Source: Marinobacter orientalis
Lineage (GTDB): Bacteria > Pseudomonadota > Gammaproteobacteria > Pseudomonadales > Oleiphilaceae
Assembly: GCF_004792665.1 (NCBI RefSeq)
Contig: NZ_SRZX01000001.1
Location: 1,302,001 to 1,366,000 of the forward strand
Direction of reading: 5' to 3'
Length of the DNA: 64,000 nt
Below, piece after piece: positions 44,606 through 53,178 of this stretch. Every line of letters begins with the position of its first letter. Position 1 is the stretch's first letter. The notes beneath the pieces were generated by a model. That model made no database searches. It was not told the DNA's origin and saw only the letters and a list, made by a program, of their open reading frames with translations. Position numbers and translations under genes: made by a program.

Positions 44606-44638
44606 GCATCTGATAAACATTTTTTGTGTTGGCAAGGA

Positions 44639-45289
44639 ATGACTGATACCTACCTCCAGATCACCCAAACTTACAGTGGAATCACTGTCCATGTGGTGGA
44701 TGATGATCTCGGGATTCGCCACTCCTTACGCCGCCTGCTAAGGCGCGCCGGCTATACCGTGCAGATTCACTCGGACCCGCTGGTTTTTCTCGAGGCTTAT
44801 GATGGTAGCCCTGGTTGTCTGATTCTCGATCTTGCAATGCCGAAAATGCGCGGTGAGGCGCTTCTGGAGCTGATCAGAAAGCGTAACCTGAACCTTGTTG
44901 TACTGGTGTTGACCGGGCACGCGACTATAAAGACCGCGGTCCGGGTGACACAGTCTGGTGCCATGGATGTCCTGGAGAAGCCCATTGATAACGACCAGCT
45001 GTTGCTGAAGGTAAAAGAGGTGCTGGGCAAGGGGCAGAAATTTTTCGCACAGTATGCGCTAGCGCAGGACTTTCGCCAGCGGTGTGAAGCTTTGACTGCC
45101 CGTGAGAGTGAGGTAATGGATCTCATGTTGGCGGGCCTGACCAGCCAACAGATCGGTGAGCGTCTGGGGAACAGCAAGAAAACGGTGGATATCCATCGCA
45201 GTCGCGTCATGCAGAAAATGGGCGTGACAAGTATCACCGAGCTGATCATGGAGTGGACGCTTCTATCCGACAGCCGGCCTGGTAGTTAG
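44639..45289 (+). CDS. FixJ/NarL-type response regulator
   Basis: A 216-residue DNA-binding regulator: receiver at about 15-130 (VVDDDLGIRHSL, phospho-Asp64 in LILDLAMPKM, Lys in VLEKPID) and a C-terminal LuxR-type helix-turn-helix at about 145-205 (LTARESEVMDLMLAGLTSQQIGERLGNSKKTVDIHRSRVM, named only by its ends here: LTARESEVMDL to KTVDIHRSRVM). This matches FixJ/TodT/StyR regulators. No histidine kinase gene adjoins it, so it is an orphan. It lies just before the fimbrial locus on the same strand and may control it. The start is ATG 44639 with a close AAGG; GTG at 44627 is possible. Confidence 0.88.
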   Translation: MTDTYLQITQTYSGITVHVVDDDLGIRHSLRRLLRRAGYTVQIHSDPLVFLEAYDGSPGCLILDLAMPKMRGEALLELIRKRNLNLVVLVLTGHATIKTAVRVTQSGAMDVLEKPIDNDQLLLKVKEVLGKGQKFFAQYALAQDFRQRCEALTARESEVMDLMLAGLTSQQIGERLGNSKKTVDIHRSRVMQKMGVTSITELIMEWTLLSDSRPGS

Positions 45290-45437
45290 GCCCTCCGGTG
45301 GTGAAACCCAGTCATTCTGACCTATAGGGATCCGTACCTACGTTTGAGCGTTGTTCGTTGCGTGGCTGGTTAATCCTCATACACTGGAGTCGAGTGGCAC
45401 TGACTGCAGGCGCCACAATCTGTCTGAGGAAGTTACT

Positions 45438-45980
45438 ATGTGCAAAGTAAACAATAAGTTCAGCCTCTCCCTCCTTCGTGCCGGTGTTGTATTCATGGCG
45501 GCCATTCCCGCTGTCAGTTTCGGTGCCGATGCAACGACCCAAAGTTCAGCTACGGTGATTGAGCCAATTGCCATCACCAAAGCGGCAGACCTGGTGTTCG
45601 GCGATTTTGCGCCTGGAGCCGGCGGAACCGTTACTGTCTCAACCAGTGGCGCACGCACGGCAGGTGGCACCATTCTGTCTACGGCAGGAAACACGCCGAC
45701 AGCCGCCAAGTTTGACGTTACTGGTAATGCGGATTCCACATACTCAATCAGTCTGACTGCTCCAGCCTCTCTTTCCGACGGCGCTGCGACACCCAATACC
45801 ATGGCGCTCGCTGTTTTCAGTGATTTGGATGCTTCAAACACAATTTCGGGACAGGTCAGCTCTGGCACATTAACCGCAGGTGCCCAGTCTGTTTATCTTG
45901 GTGGCGAGTTGACAGTTGGAGCTGGTCAGGTGGCCGGCACCTATACGGGCGATATCACCGTAACGGTTGAATATAACTGA
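45438..45980 (+). CDS. DUF4402 fimbrial-type subunit, copy 1
   Basis: A 180-residue exported protein with a signal peptide (LLRAGVVFMAAIPAVSFG-AD) and a DUF4402 beta-sandwich domain rich in Gly, Thr and Ser. Landmarks are ADLVFGDFAPGAGGTVTVS near the N-terminus, FDVTGNADSTYSISL in the middle and VAGTYTGDITVTVEYN at the end; the terminal alternating pattern is like a donor-strand-exchange subunit. It is probably the major structural subunit, since it comes first and has the best ribosome binding site (GAGGAAG). It is followed by a second DUF4402 gene, a chaperone and an usher. Confidence 0.85.
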   Translation: MCKVNNKFSLSLLRAGVVFMAAIPAVSFGADATTQSSATVIEPIAITKAADLVFGDFAPGAGGTVTVSTSGARTAGGTILSTAGNTPTAAKFDVTGNADSTYSISLTAPASLSDGAATPNTMALAVFSDLDASNTISGQVSSGTLTAGAQSVYLGGELTVGAGQVAGTYTGDITVTVEYN

Positions 45981-46063
45981 TCTCCCCATTCAATTCTCAC
46001 GCCGGATACGGTGGTCGGCTAAGTCCTCTTTAGTAAGGCATCAGTCGAACGAGGAGCAGTTCC

Positions 46064-46531
46064 ATGGCACAGAACCCGGCCATCATTCTGTTTATTCTGC
46101 TCCTCTTTTTCAGCTCACATCTGCCTGCACAGGAAGCGCTTGCCATCGGGGCAGTCCGGTCGCTCTCCTTTGGTAGCCTGGTGGCAGGCGGAGGGGGGAG
46201 TGTGACGATTTCCCCGGCAGGCCACAGAACGGCTGGCGGCTCCGTCATACTGATACCCTCCGTGCCGGGGCATGCTGCGGATTTCTCCCTCCAGGGGGAT
46301 CCGGATGCGACCTTTTACGTCGATCTTCCCTCCGACGGTTCCGTGAAACTCGTTGGTCCCGGCGCAGATCTGTCGTTGACAGGCTTCACCAGCGAACCAG
46401 CTGGAGCAGGTGGACAGCTCAATAGTGGAGGAACCCTGGATCTCTCTGTCGGGGCCACCCTGGAGGTGGGAAGTGGGCAGTCGCCGGGAGATTACGAAGG
46501 TAGTTTCACGGTCATCGTCAACTACAACTGA
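46064..46531 (+). CDS. DUF4402 fimbrial-type subunit, copy 2
   Basis: A 155-residue exported protein with a signal peptide (IILFILLLFFSSHLPAQEALA) and the same DUF4402 plan as its neighbour: LSFGSLVAGGGGSVTISPAG, FSLQGDPDATFYVDL and the terminal DYEGSFTVIVNYN. It is shorter and diverged, so it may be a minor, tip or adaptor subunit. GAGGAG ribosome binding site. The gap to the first copy is 83 bases and to the chaperone gene 54 bases. Confidence 0.83.
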   Translation: MAQNPAIILFILLLFFSSHLPAQEALAIGAVRSLSFGSLVAGGGGSVTISPAGHRTAGGSVILIPSVPGHAADFSLQGDPDATFYVDLPSDGSVKLVGPGADLSLTGFTSEPAGAGGQLNSGGTLDLSVGATLEVGSGQSPGDYEGSFTVIVNYN

Positions 46532-46585
46532 ACGCGGTTACCTGAAATTCGCTGTTGGGGTAATCATGGTATCAAGGGGCTTTTA

Positions 46586-47440
46586 ATGAAGAGATTGTTT
46601 CCGTGGCGGGCCTGCCGCTCCAACAACCGCATCGGTGCCGTTGTCGGTTGTGTGGCCCTACTGTTGCCGATGCTGGCATTTGCCGAACTGATGATCTATC
46701 CGACGAGGCTGGTTGTTGAAGGAAATCAGCGAGCGACCAAAGTCGAGCTGATCAATAACAGCAATCAGAAGGCGACTTACCGGATCACGTTGGTGAACCG
46801 GCGTATGGACGAGTTCGGCGCGTTTTCGGAAGTTGACGTTGCGCGCCCTGACGAGCAGTTCGCGATTGATATGCTGAGGTATTCTCCCCGCCAGGTAACC
46901 CTGCCGCCTGGGGCTGGTCAGACCGTCCGGATCATGGTCCGCAAGCCTGCCGGCCTTGCTGTAGGAGAATACCGGTCTCACCTGATGTTCAGTCGCCAAC
47001 CCGATGTGGATGGCATGCAACATAGCAACACCGGAAGTGACACAGACGGTGTGGGTGTAAAAGTCCGGACTCTTGTGGGTGCCACCATCCCGGTTATTGT
47101 CCGCCATGGAGCTACCGAGGCAAAGGTTCAGCTGGAAGACCTTGAGCTCGGGATTCAGGGCGACAGGGCGATTCTTGGGTTTACCATCGAGCGTGATGGT
47201 AGCCGCTCAGTCTATGGGGACATCCTGGCAACCTTCATCCCCGAGCAGGGCCCTCCTGTTGTGGCAGGCAGAGCCAATGGGGTGGCTGTCTATACTCCCA
47301 ATGCCAAGCGAGCGGCATCGATATTGCTGGACCAGTTGGACGTCAACGAGATCAGGCATGGGACTCTCCGGCTGGTCTATAAGGAGCAAGCAGAAGATGG
47401 CGCACGGGTATTGGCAGAGCGCTTGCTGAAGGTGCCTTAA
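46586..47440 (+). CDS. Periplasmic fimbrial chaperone (PapD-like fold)
   Basis: A 284-residue chaperone with a signal peptide ending near LAFA-EL (about residue 34) and two immunoglobulin-like domains. The N-domain contains YPTRLVVEGNQRATKVELIN and the G1-strand region MLRYSPRQVTLPPGAGQTVR, where hydrophobic residues complete the subunit fold by donor-strand complementation. The conserved Arg/Lys pocket is not certain. It resembles non-classical (archaic or CS1-like) chaperones more than PapD itself. It should hold the DUF4402 subunits and pass them to the usher gene that starts five bases later. Confidence 0.82.
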   Translation: MKRLFPWRACRSNNRIGAVVGCVALLLPMLAFAELMIYPTRLVVEGNQRATKVELINNSNQKATYRITLVNRRMDEFGAFSEVDVARPDEQFAIDMLRYSPRQVTLPPGAGQTVRIMVRKPAGLAVGEYRSHLMFSRQPDVDGMQHSNTGSDTDGVGVKVRTLVGATIPVIVRHGATEAKVQLEDLELGIQGDRAILGFTIERDGSRSVYGDILATFIPEQGPPVVAGRANGVAVYTPNAKRAASILLDQLDVNEIRHGTLRLVYKEQAEDGARVLAERLLKVP

Positions 47441-47445
47441 AGTTC

Positions 47446-50400
47446 GTGAATACGTGGACTTCCATGTTTCCCGGAAAGGGGCTGATATGTGCCACCAGTC
47501 GTTGCCTATCGCTATTGGCTCTTATGTCTGTTGTCCCTCCCCTGTGGGCCGCTCAGCCGCAATCGCTCTTCAGCCTGATGTTGCTGGAGGTCCGGTTGGG
47601 GACCGAGGTGCTGGCGGAAGCCATACCCGCGTATGATACCGGGGACCATGTTCTTGTTCCTTTAGGCGAACTGTCGCGAATACTGACCCTGGCGGTACAG
47701 GCTCGCCCTGCTGAGGGGGTTGCCAGCGGCTACATCATCGACAGGGACCGCACGTTCAGCCTGAGCATAGGCGATGCCCGGGTAACCCTGTCCGGGAAAA
47801 CCCTGGCCCTCGATTCCAGCCTTGTGGTCGCAGAGCCGGACGATATCTACGTTGCGGAAACATTAATCGAGCAGTGGTTTCCCGTAGAACTGGATATCCG
47901 GCGATTCAGTCAGGTACTCAGTGTCACTGCTCTTGAGGAGCTGCCGCTGCAGGCTCGGGCCCGAAGACAGAGTGGAGCCGCTGTTGCCGGCCACACCGGT
48001 CGGTATGAGGCCCCGATGTACAACCTGCATGCCTCTCCCTATGGCGTGGTGGATGCCCCCTTCATAGACCAGACCCTGGCCACGGGGATAAGAAGCAGTG
48101 ACGGTAACCGGGTTGCAGACACCCGCTACACGGCCTTTGTTACCGGTGACCTGCTGGGTCTTGAGTCTTCCTTCTACATTGCGGAAGGCACCCGGGATTC
48201 GGAGTTTCGAGGCACCATGGGCAGGACGCATCCCGGGGGAGAGCTGCTGGGGCCGCTCAAGGCACGGTCATACAGGTTCGGTAGCCTGGTATCGCCAAAC
48301 GTTGAGAACCTCACCAGCGGGCGCAGTGGCGAAGGTGTTCTGATCAGTAACCGGGCCCCTGACTCAACCTGTCAGTTTCGACAGCCAGACGTTTGATGGT
48401 GACCTGGCTCCGGGCTGGGATGTGGAGCTTTACTACAACGGAACGCTTATCGATTTCCGGGTGCCGGATGAAGATGGGCGGTACCGCTTTGAAGACCTGC
48501 CACTGAGTTACGGGCGTAATGATTTCCGGCTTGTTTTTAATGGCCCGCTGGGCCAGACCCGAACGGAAGAGTACCGCTATAACCTGGACAGTTCTCTGGT
48601 TCGTCCTGGTGAGGTGAACTACAACTTCGTGGCTCATAATGACGAATTCGGGCAGCCAGGCTCCATTGCCCAACTCGAATTCGGCCTCACCGGAAAAACC
48701 ACCGTCAGCACAAGCTATGTCAGCGCCTTCACGGGCGGTACCGAGCGTCATTACGGTACCCTGGGTGTGCGCACGTTCCTGGGCTCCTATGCGCTGGATA
48801 CAAGCTACATCCAGGCAAACGACGGGGGGCGACTCTGGGGGGTTGGAGTCCAGACCAGTGTCTTCGGAGTTGCACTCGATGCAGACCGGTTCATCCTTCA
48901 GGACTTTGTCAGTGATGAATTCCTGCCGGTCCCGGATCCGGTAAGCATTCGTGACGAAGTCAGGCTCTCGGGAAGACTGCCCCTGGGTGCACAGACTCAA
49001 CTCCCGGTCGTGTTGTCGGTACGTCGTGACCAACTCGAATCGGGGGAGGTGGAAACCGAGCTGAACTTCAGGACTTCAGCCTACGTGCGTCGGACGGCGC
49101 TTACCAACACCCTCAGCTGGCAGGACCGGCCATCCTATGATCGCCTGCAGGGAAGTCTGCTGGTGAGTCGCCGGTTCCTCGGTCTGGGGTTCCGGAGTGT
49201 CGTTAACTACGATGTTATCCCTGGCAGCGATGTCACCTCCGTATCGCTGACCGGAGATTATGACCTTGCCCGAGGGTACCGCATTACAGGCGGAGGTACA
49301 CACCACCTCAACAACTCCGTCACCCTGTGGAACGCCGGGTTTTCCAAAAGCCTTGGTCGTTATGGGCTTGGTGTAACCGGGCAATATGCAACAGACGGAG
49401 ATTATGGTGTCGGGCTGCGCTTTTTTCTGGGACTGGGCCGCGACGGCAGGCACACCAACTGGAATCTCGCCGCCCAGCCAATGGCTGGATACGGTGTCGC
49501 CTCTGTCCAGGTGTTCGTTGACGAGAACGGTAATAATGTCATGGACGCGGGCGAAGTGCCGGTTGCCGGGGTTGGCTTTCTGGTCAATGGCGCATACCGG
49601 GAAGCGACTACGAACGAAGCCGGGATAGCCCGAATCGAACGCCTGTCTGTCAATCGCTACGTCGATATCGCTATCAATCAGTCGAGTCTTATCGACCCCC
49701 AGTGGCAGCCGGCCATACCCGGCGTAAGCCTGATGCCTCGGCCTGGCCACGTCATCAAACTGGATTTGCCGATTCGGCTGACGAGCGAGATCGACGGCAC
49801 GGTTTTCCTGTTGAACGAGGAGGCTGAAGAAGCGGACCGGGGCGTGGGTGGAATTCAGCTTCAGTTACTTGATGAGTCCATGGAAGTTGTTGCCACGACC
49901 GCGACAGCGTGGGACGGGTTCTATATATTCTCGGCAATTGCGCCAGGGCAGTACTGGATGCAGGTTAACCCGGAGCAAATACGGAAAGAAGGCTGGGAAA
50001 CTCCCGGATTTCGCGTGGTGGATGTGCCGACCAGTGGAGATTTTGTCAGTGGCGTGGACTTTTGGCTCGCTAAAGATTTGCCCGCCAGCAATAAAGAAGC
50101 AATGAAGAGCAGGAACGTAAAGGCCGCTGGGCAGACGAGGGCCGCCGATAAACCGTCAGCGATCGATCACTCATGGGTCTCACGACAACCGGAGGACAAC
50201 TTCACGATACAGCTATCAACGGTTGGCTCGAGGTCGAGTCTGGCCCACTTCCTAACAGAACACGGGATTGCCAGACAGGCCGCTGTCGTAGAATCCAGCC
50301 ATAACGGTAAAGTCCGGTATTTGGTGGTTTACGGAAGTTACGCCAATTACGGCGCGGCTCGCGGCGCCTTTCTGAATCTTCCGGATTCTTTGCGCAAGGC

Positions 50401-50449
50401 AGAGCCCTGGATTCGTCGGTTTGCGGAAATCCAGGGCATGAAGGGCTGA
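47446..50449 (+). pseudogene. Fimbrial usher with C-terminal SPOR domain, interrupted by a +1 frameshift
   Basis: Two frames together encode one protein: 47446-48396 (316 residues) and an overlapping +1 frame continuing to 50449. The frame changes at GGG 48353-48355, directly before CCCC. Removing one G joins SNR to PLTQPVSFDSQTFDGDLAPG without loss and gives exactly 1000 residues. Order: signal peptide, N-terminal domain (about 35-180), outer-membrane beta-barrel with usher middle region (about 195-690; LAPGWDVELYYNGTLIDFRV), two beta-sandwich Cna-B/SdrD-like domains (about 690-870; VFVDENGNNVMDAGEVPVAG) and a SPOR-like domain (about 910-1000; FTIQLSTVGSRSSL, YLVVYGSYANYGAARGAF, AEPWIRRFAEIQ). 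As given, the gene would be inactive, unless the extra base is a sequencing error in a homopolymer. Normal codon use on both sides argues for a very recent event or an error. Confidence 0.82.
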
Positions 50450-50524
50450 GGTAATGACGTCTGGAATGCTTACAGACTGGCGGTTTGGTAGCTGGCCTGC
50501 AGTGAAATGGCACGACCTTCCGGG

Positions 50525-51106
50525 TCAGTAGTCGCCATCCTCACTTGTTACCGAGCGAAGCGCGTCCATGTGCGGCCGAACAGCACGCTTGCCCTCTTCC
50601 GGCGCATTGGCCGCCTGCTCGTAGGCGGACATGGCACCGCCCATCATCTCCCGCATCTGCTGTTTCTGGGCTTCACTCATGTTGGGGTTGTTGTTGATTT
50701 CCTCCATGGCCCTGGCCATTTCGCGGTTTGCCTCCCCGGACTGTTCGCCCATTTCCAGTGCGCTCCATGCGCGGAAAATCCGGTCACCGGTTCGTCCCCA
50801 GTCTTCGGCGCTGGAGAAGCCGTGTTGCTGCACTACATCCTCCATCCTGTTGTAGGCATCATGGCCTTTCCTCTTTTCAACCGAGGAAGAAAACAGGCGT
50901 GACATATCGGGCATTTCTGCGGCTTCTTCTTCGGCGGACAGGTCATCGGTCAGTTCATCAAATTCTTCTTCCATGTCCTGAAGGGCTTCCAGGCTGCTGA
51001 TGAACGAACGGATGGTCTGGTCTGTCAGTGTTTCGGCATTAGCCGCCAGAGGAGTGAGCAAAAGCAGGCAGACAAGGGCCAGCAGGAAGGGGTGTAACGG
51101 TTTCAT
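50525..51106 (-). CDS. Hypothetical exported helical protein
   Basis: A 193-residue protein with a clear signal peptide (MKPLHPFLLALVCLLLLTPLAANA). The mature part is hydrophilic, strongly helical and rich in Glu, Met and Ala (EALQDMEEEFDELTDDLSAE; MSEAQKQQMREMMGGAMSAYEQAA). No domain is recognised; a periplasmic location is inferred. Good ribosome binding site (AAGGAGA) before ATG at 51106. It converges on the usher gene, and a 10-base inverted repeat lies just upstream of the start. It may be transcribed from the TRAP operon or on its own. Confidence 0.7.
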   Translation of the reverse strand: MKPLHPFLLALVCLLLLTPLAANAETLTDQTIRSFISSLEALQDMEEEFDELTDDLSAEEEAAEMPDMSRLFSSSVEKRKGHDAYNRMEDVVQQHGFSSAEDWGRTGDRIFRAWSALEMGEQSGEANREMARAMEEINNNPNMSEAQKQQMREMMGGAMSAYEQAANAPEEGKRAVRPHMDALRSVTSEDGDY

Positions 51107-51125
51107 GAGAACATCTCCTTGTGGT

Positions 51126-51158
51126 GGGAACTCCCGCTTCCATCAGGAGGGAGTTCCC
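51126..51158. promoter_or_regulatory. Perfect 10-base inverted repeat upstream of the exported helical protein gene
   Basis: GGGAACTCCC and GGGAGTTCCC flank 13 bases. There is no T-run on either strand, so it is not a standard terminator for dctM. It is 20 bases from the start codon at 51106 and could be an operator or a 5' leader hairpin. Confidence 0.4.
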
Positions 51159-51231
51159 TTAAGGTAGTTCTCTGTTAACCGGGCCGCAATACCTTTGCGC
51201 AATGCATCGGTCAAAGTCAGACCGGATCGGC

Positions 51232-52542
51232 TCAGAAGAGCAGATCCGGCAGGTAGGTAGCGATTTCCGGAAACACCATAAGACAGCCAATACCCACGAT
51301 CTGGATGAGCACGAAGGGTATAACCGATCGGTAAATGTCGCCCATGGTTATCCCGGGCGGCACCACTCCTTTCAGGTAGAAGAGGTTGAACCCGAACGGC
51401 GGCGTCATATAGCCGATTTCCATGTTGATCACGAACAGTATGCCGAACCAGATCGGATCAAAGCCCATGGACGCAACGATAGGCGTGAACACTGGCAGGG
51501 TGATCAGCATGATGCCAACCGGGTCCAGCACCATGCCCAACAGGAAGACAATCAGCATCATGAAGATGATGACCGCCCAGGGGCCGCCGGGAATGGACTG
51601 GATCATGCCTTCGATCATCGGTTGCGCGCCCATGCTCTGGTAGGCGGCACTGAACGCGTGTGCCGCAAACAGGATCCACATGATCATGCCCGTTAGCTTG
51701 AACGTCCGCACTGACGCATCTTTGATCAGCTCGATGTTCAGGGCGCGGTAGACCGCGGCCGAGATCAGAGCCCCCAATACACCCATAGCAGCCGCCTCGG
51801 TGGGCGTGGTGATGCCTCCGATGATCGAGCCGAGTACCATGAACACCACCATGATCGGTAGCACCACGGAGCGCAGGGCCGCGAACTTTTCAGACCAGGT
51901 GCCCCGCTCTTCCTTGGGCAGGTCCGGAGCCAGATGCGGCTGCAGGTAGCAGCGGATCAGCACGTACGCCGAGGTAAGAACCATCAGCATGATCCCCGGC
52001 AATATGCCGGCTGCGAACATCTTGCCCACCGACACACCGGTGATGAGGGCATAAAGAATCATCAGGATGGACGGCGGGATGAGTACGCCCCAGCCACCGC
52101 CGGTGTTGATGACCCCAAGCACCATCTTCTTGTCGTAGCCACGCTCCAGCATGGCCGGCAGGGCGATGGTACCCATGGCGACAACGGCGGCACCACTGAT
52201 ACCGACCATTGCTGCAAATATCGCACAGATAACCAGGGTGCCAATGGCCAGTCCGCCGCGGACGCCCCCGAACCACAGGTGCATCATCCGGTAGAGGTCC
52301 CGGGCGACCCCGGTTCGCTCCAGAATCATGGCCATGAACACAAACAGAGGAATGGCGACCAGGGTAAAGCTTCCCATGGTGCTCCAGATCTGTGACGCCA
52401 CCAGGTAGAAGGAGTCGAAGCCCCAGGTGAAGTAGAGAAACACCACGGAAACGCCGCCAAGGACGAACGCCAGTGGTAGGCCCAGTACCAGGAAAAACAG
52501 CAACGAGCCGAAGAAAAGCAGAGTCATCACTTCAATGCTCAT
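51232..52542 (-). CDS. dctM: TRAP transporter large permease (DctM)
   Basis: A 436-residue membrane subunit of a TRAP transporter that moves a carboxylate-type solute using the sodium gradient. It has about twelve helices. Family stretches include LVLGLPLAFVLGGVSVVFLY near the start, GGGWGVLIPPSILMILYALITG (named by its parts GGGWGVLIPPS and MILYALITG) near residue 145, GGITTPTEAAAMGVLGALIS near 255 and LLGMVLDPVGIMLITLPVF. The start overlaps the dctQ stop by four bases (ATGA). The DUF1271-type fusion of M and Q is not present; they are separate genes. Confidence 0.93.
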   Translation of the reverse strand: MSIEVMTLLFFGSLLFFLVLGLPLAFVLGGVSVVFLYFTWGFDSFYLVASQIWSTMGSFTLVAIPLFVFMAMILERTGVARDLYRMMHLWFGGVRGGLAIGTLVICAIFAAMVGISGAAVVAMGTIALPAMLERGYDKKMVLGVINTGGGWGVLIPPSILMILYALITGVSVGKMFAAGILPGIMLMVLTSAYVLIRCYLQPHLAPDLPKEERGTWSEKFAALRSVVLPIMVVFMVLGSIIGGITTPTEAAAMGVLGALISAAVYRALNIELIKDASVRTFKLTGMIMWILFAAHAFSAAYQSMGAQPMIEGMIQSIPGGPWAVIIFMMLIVFLLGMVLDPVGIMLITLPVFTPIVASMGFDPIWFGILFVINMEIGYMTPPFGFNLFYLKGVVPPGITMGDIYRSVIPFVLIQIVGIGCLMVFPEIATYLPDLLF

Positions 52543-53090
52543 GTGTGGTCCTCCGGCAGTTCTTCCGGTTCAGGTTCGGGCTGGTAGTAACTGAGGTTGA
52601 AAGCAATGGCAATGTCCTGCAGCAGTTTCACAATACCCTGCAGGATCAGTAACAGGGTGGCGGCCGGGATAAAGGCTTTGACCGGCCAGATAGGGGGGTT
52701 CCAGGCCGAGTTCGATGTTTCCCGGCCACTGAAGGATTCCCAGGCCATGTCGACGCCAAAGTAAAACAGTGCCAGCGTGAAGATGAAAAACAGGATTGAG
52801 GTAAACAGGTCAAGAAAGGCACGAGTACGGCGGCTGAACTTCGAGTAGACCAGATCAACGTTGACGTGGCCGTTATGAGACAGCAAATAGCCTCCGGCCA
52901 TGAGGCCGTAAATCCCGAAAAGCAACTGGGTCAACTCGCCCGTCCAGGACAGTGGTGACTCGAGCAAATATCGAAAAGCCACCCCTGTGATCAATAACAG
53001 GAACATGACCATGACCAGATAGGAGAACCACCGGCCGAGCAGGTTATTGAGCCGGGTCACTCCAGTCATGAATGCGGTTAGAGCGCGCAT
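52539..53090 (-). CDS. dctQ: TRAP transporter small permease (DctQ)
   Basis: A 183-residue four-helix membrane protein that forms the scaffold for DctM. It shows VMFLLLITGVAFRYLLESPLSW and ELTQLLFGIYGLMAGGYLL, typical of the small subunit, and NGHVNVDLVY before the third helix. It has an acidic proline-rich tail (QPEPEPEELPEDHT). GGAGGG ribosome binding site. It follows dctP after 88 bases that contain a terminator, so it and dctM probably receive only read-through transcription. Confidence 0.92.
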   Translation of the reverse strand: MRALTAFMTGVTRLNNLLGRWFSYLVMVMFLLLITGVAFRYLLESPLSWTGELTQLLFGIYGLMAGGYLLSHNGHVNVDLVYSKFSRRTRAFLDLFTSILFFIFTLALFYFGVDMAWESFSGRETSNSAWNPPIWPVKAFIPAATLLLILQGIVKLLQDIAIAFNLSYYQPEPEPEELPEDHT

Positions 53091-53144
53091 TTTGTCCCTC
53101 CGCCTTTAAAAGCTTGGTTGATAAGAGTATGAGTGCAAATAAAA

Positions 53145-53163
53145 ACCGGGCGTAGCGCCCGGT
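53145..53163 (-). terminator. Intra-operon terminator between dctP and dctQ
   Basis: On the minus strand ACCGGGCG-CTA-CGCCCGGT is followed by TTTTT. It lies 15 bases past the dctP stop. Partial termination here would give more binding protein than permease. Confidence 0.85.
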
Positions 53164-53178
53164 CTTGTTCTTGCCCGC

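Noticed and set aside
45395-45410. Sigma-54 promoter (TGGCAC) before the first DUF4402 gene
   Set aside because: The GC of the -12 element falls two bases too close to the GG of -24.
48340-48420. Programmed ribosomal frameshift in the usher gene
   Set aside because: The site CGG-GCC-CCT has no slippery heptamer, no stimulatory stem is evident, and a 1-base homopolymer insertion explains the break more simply.
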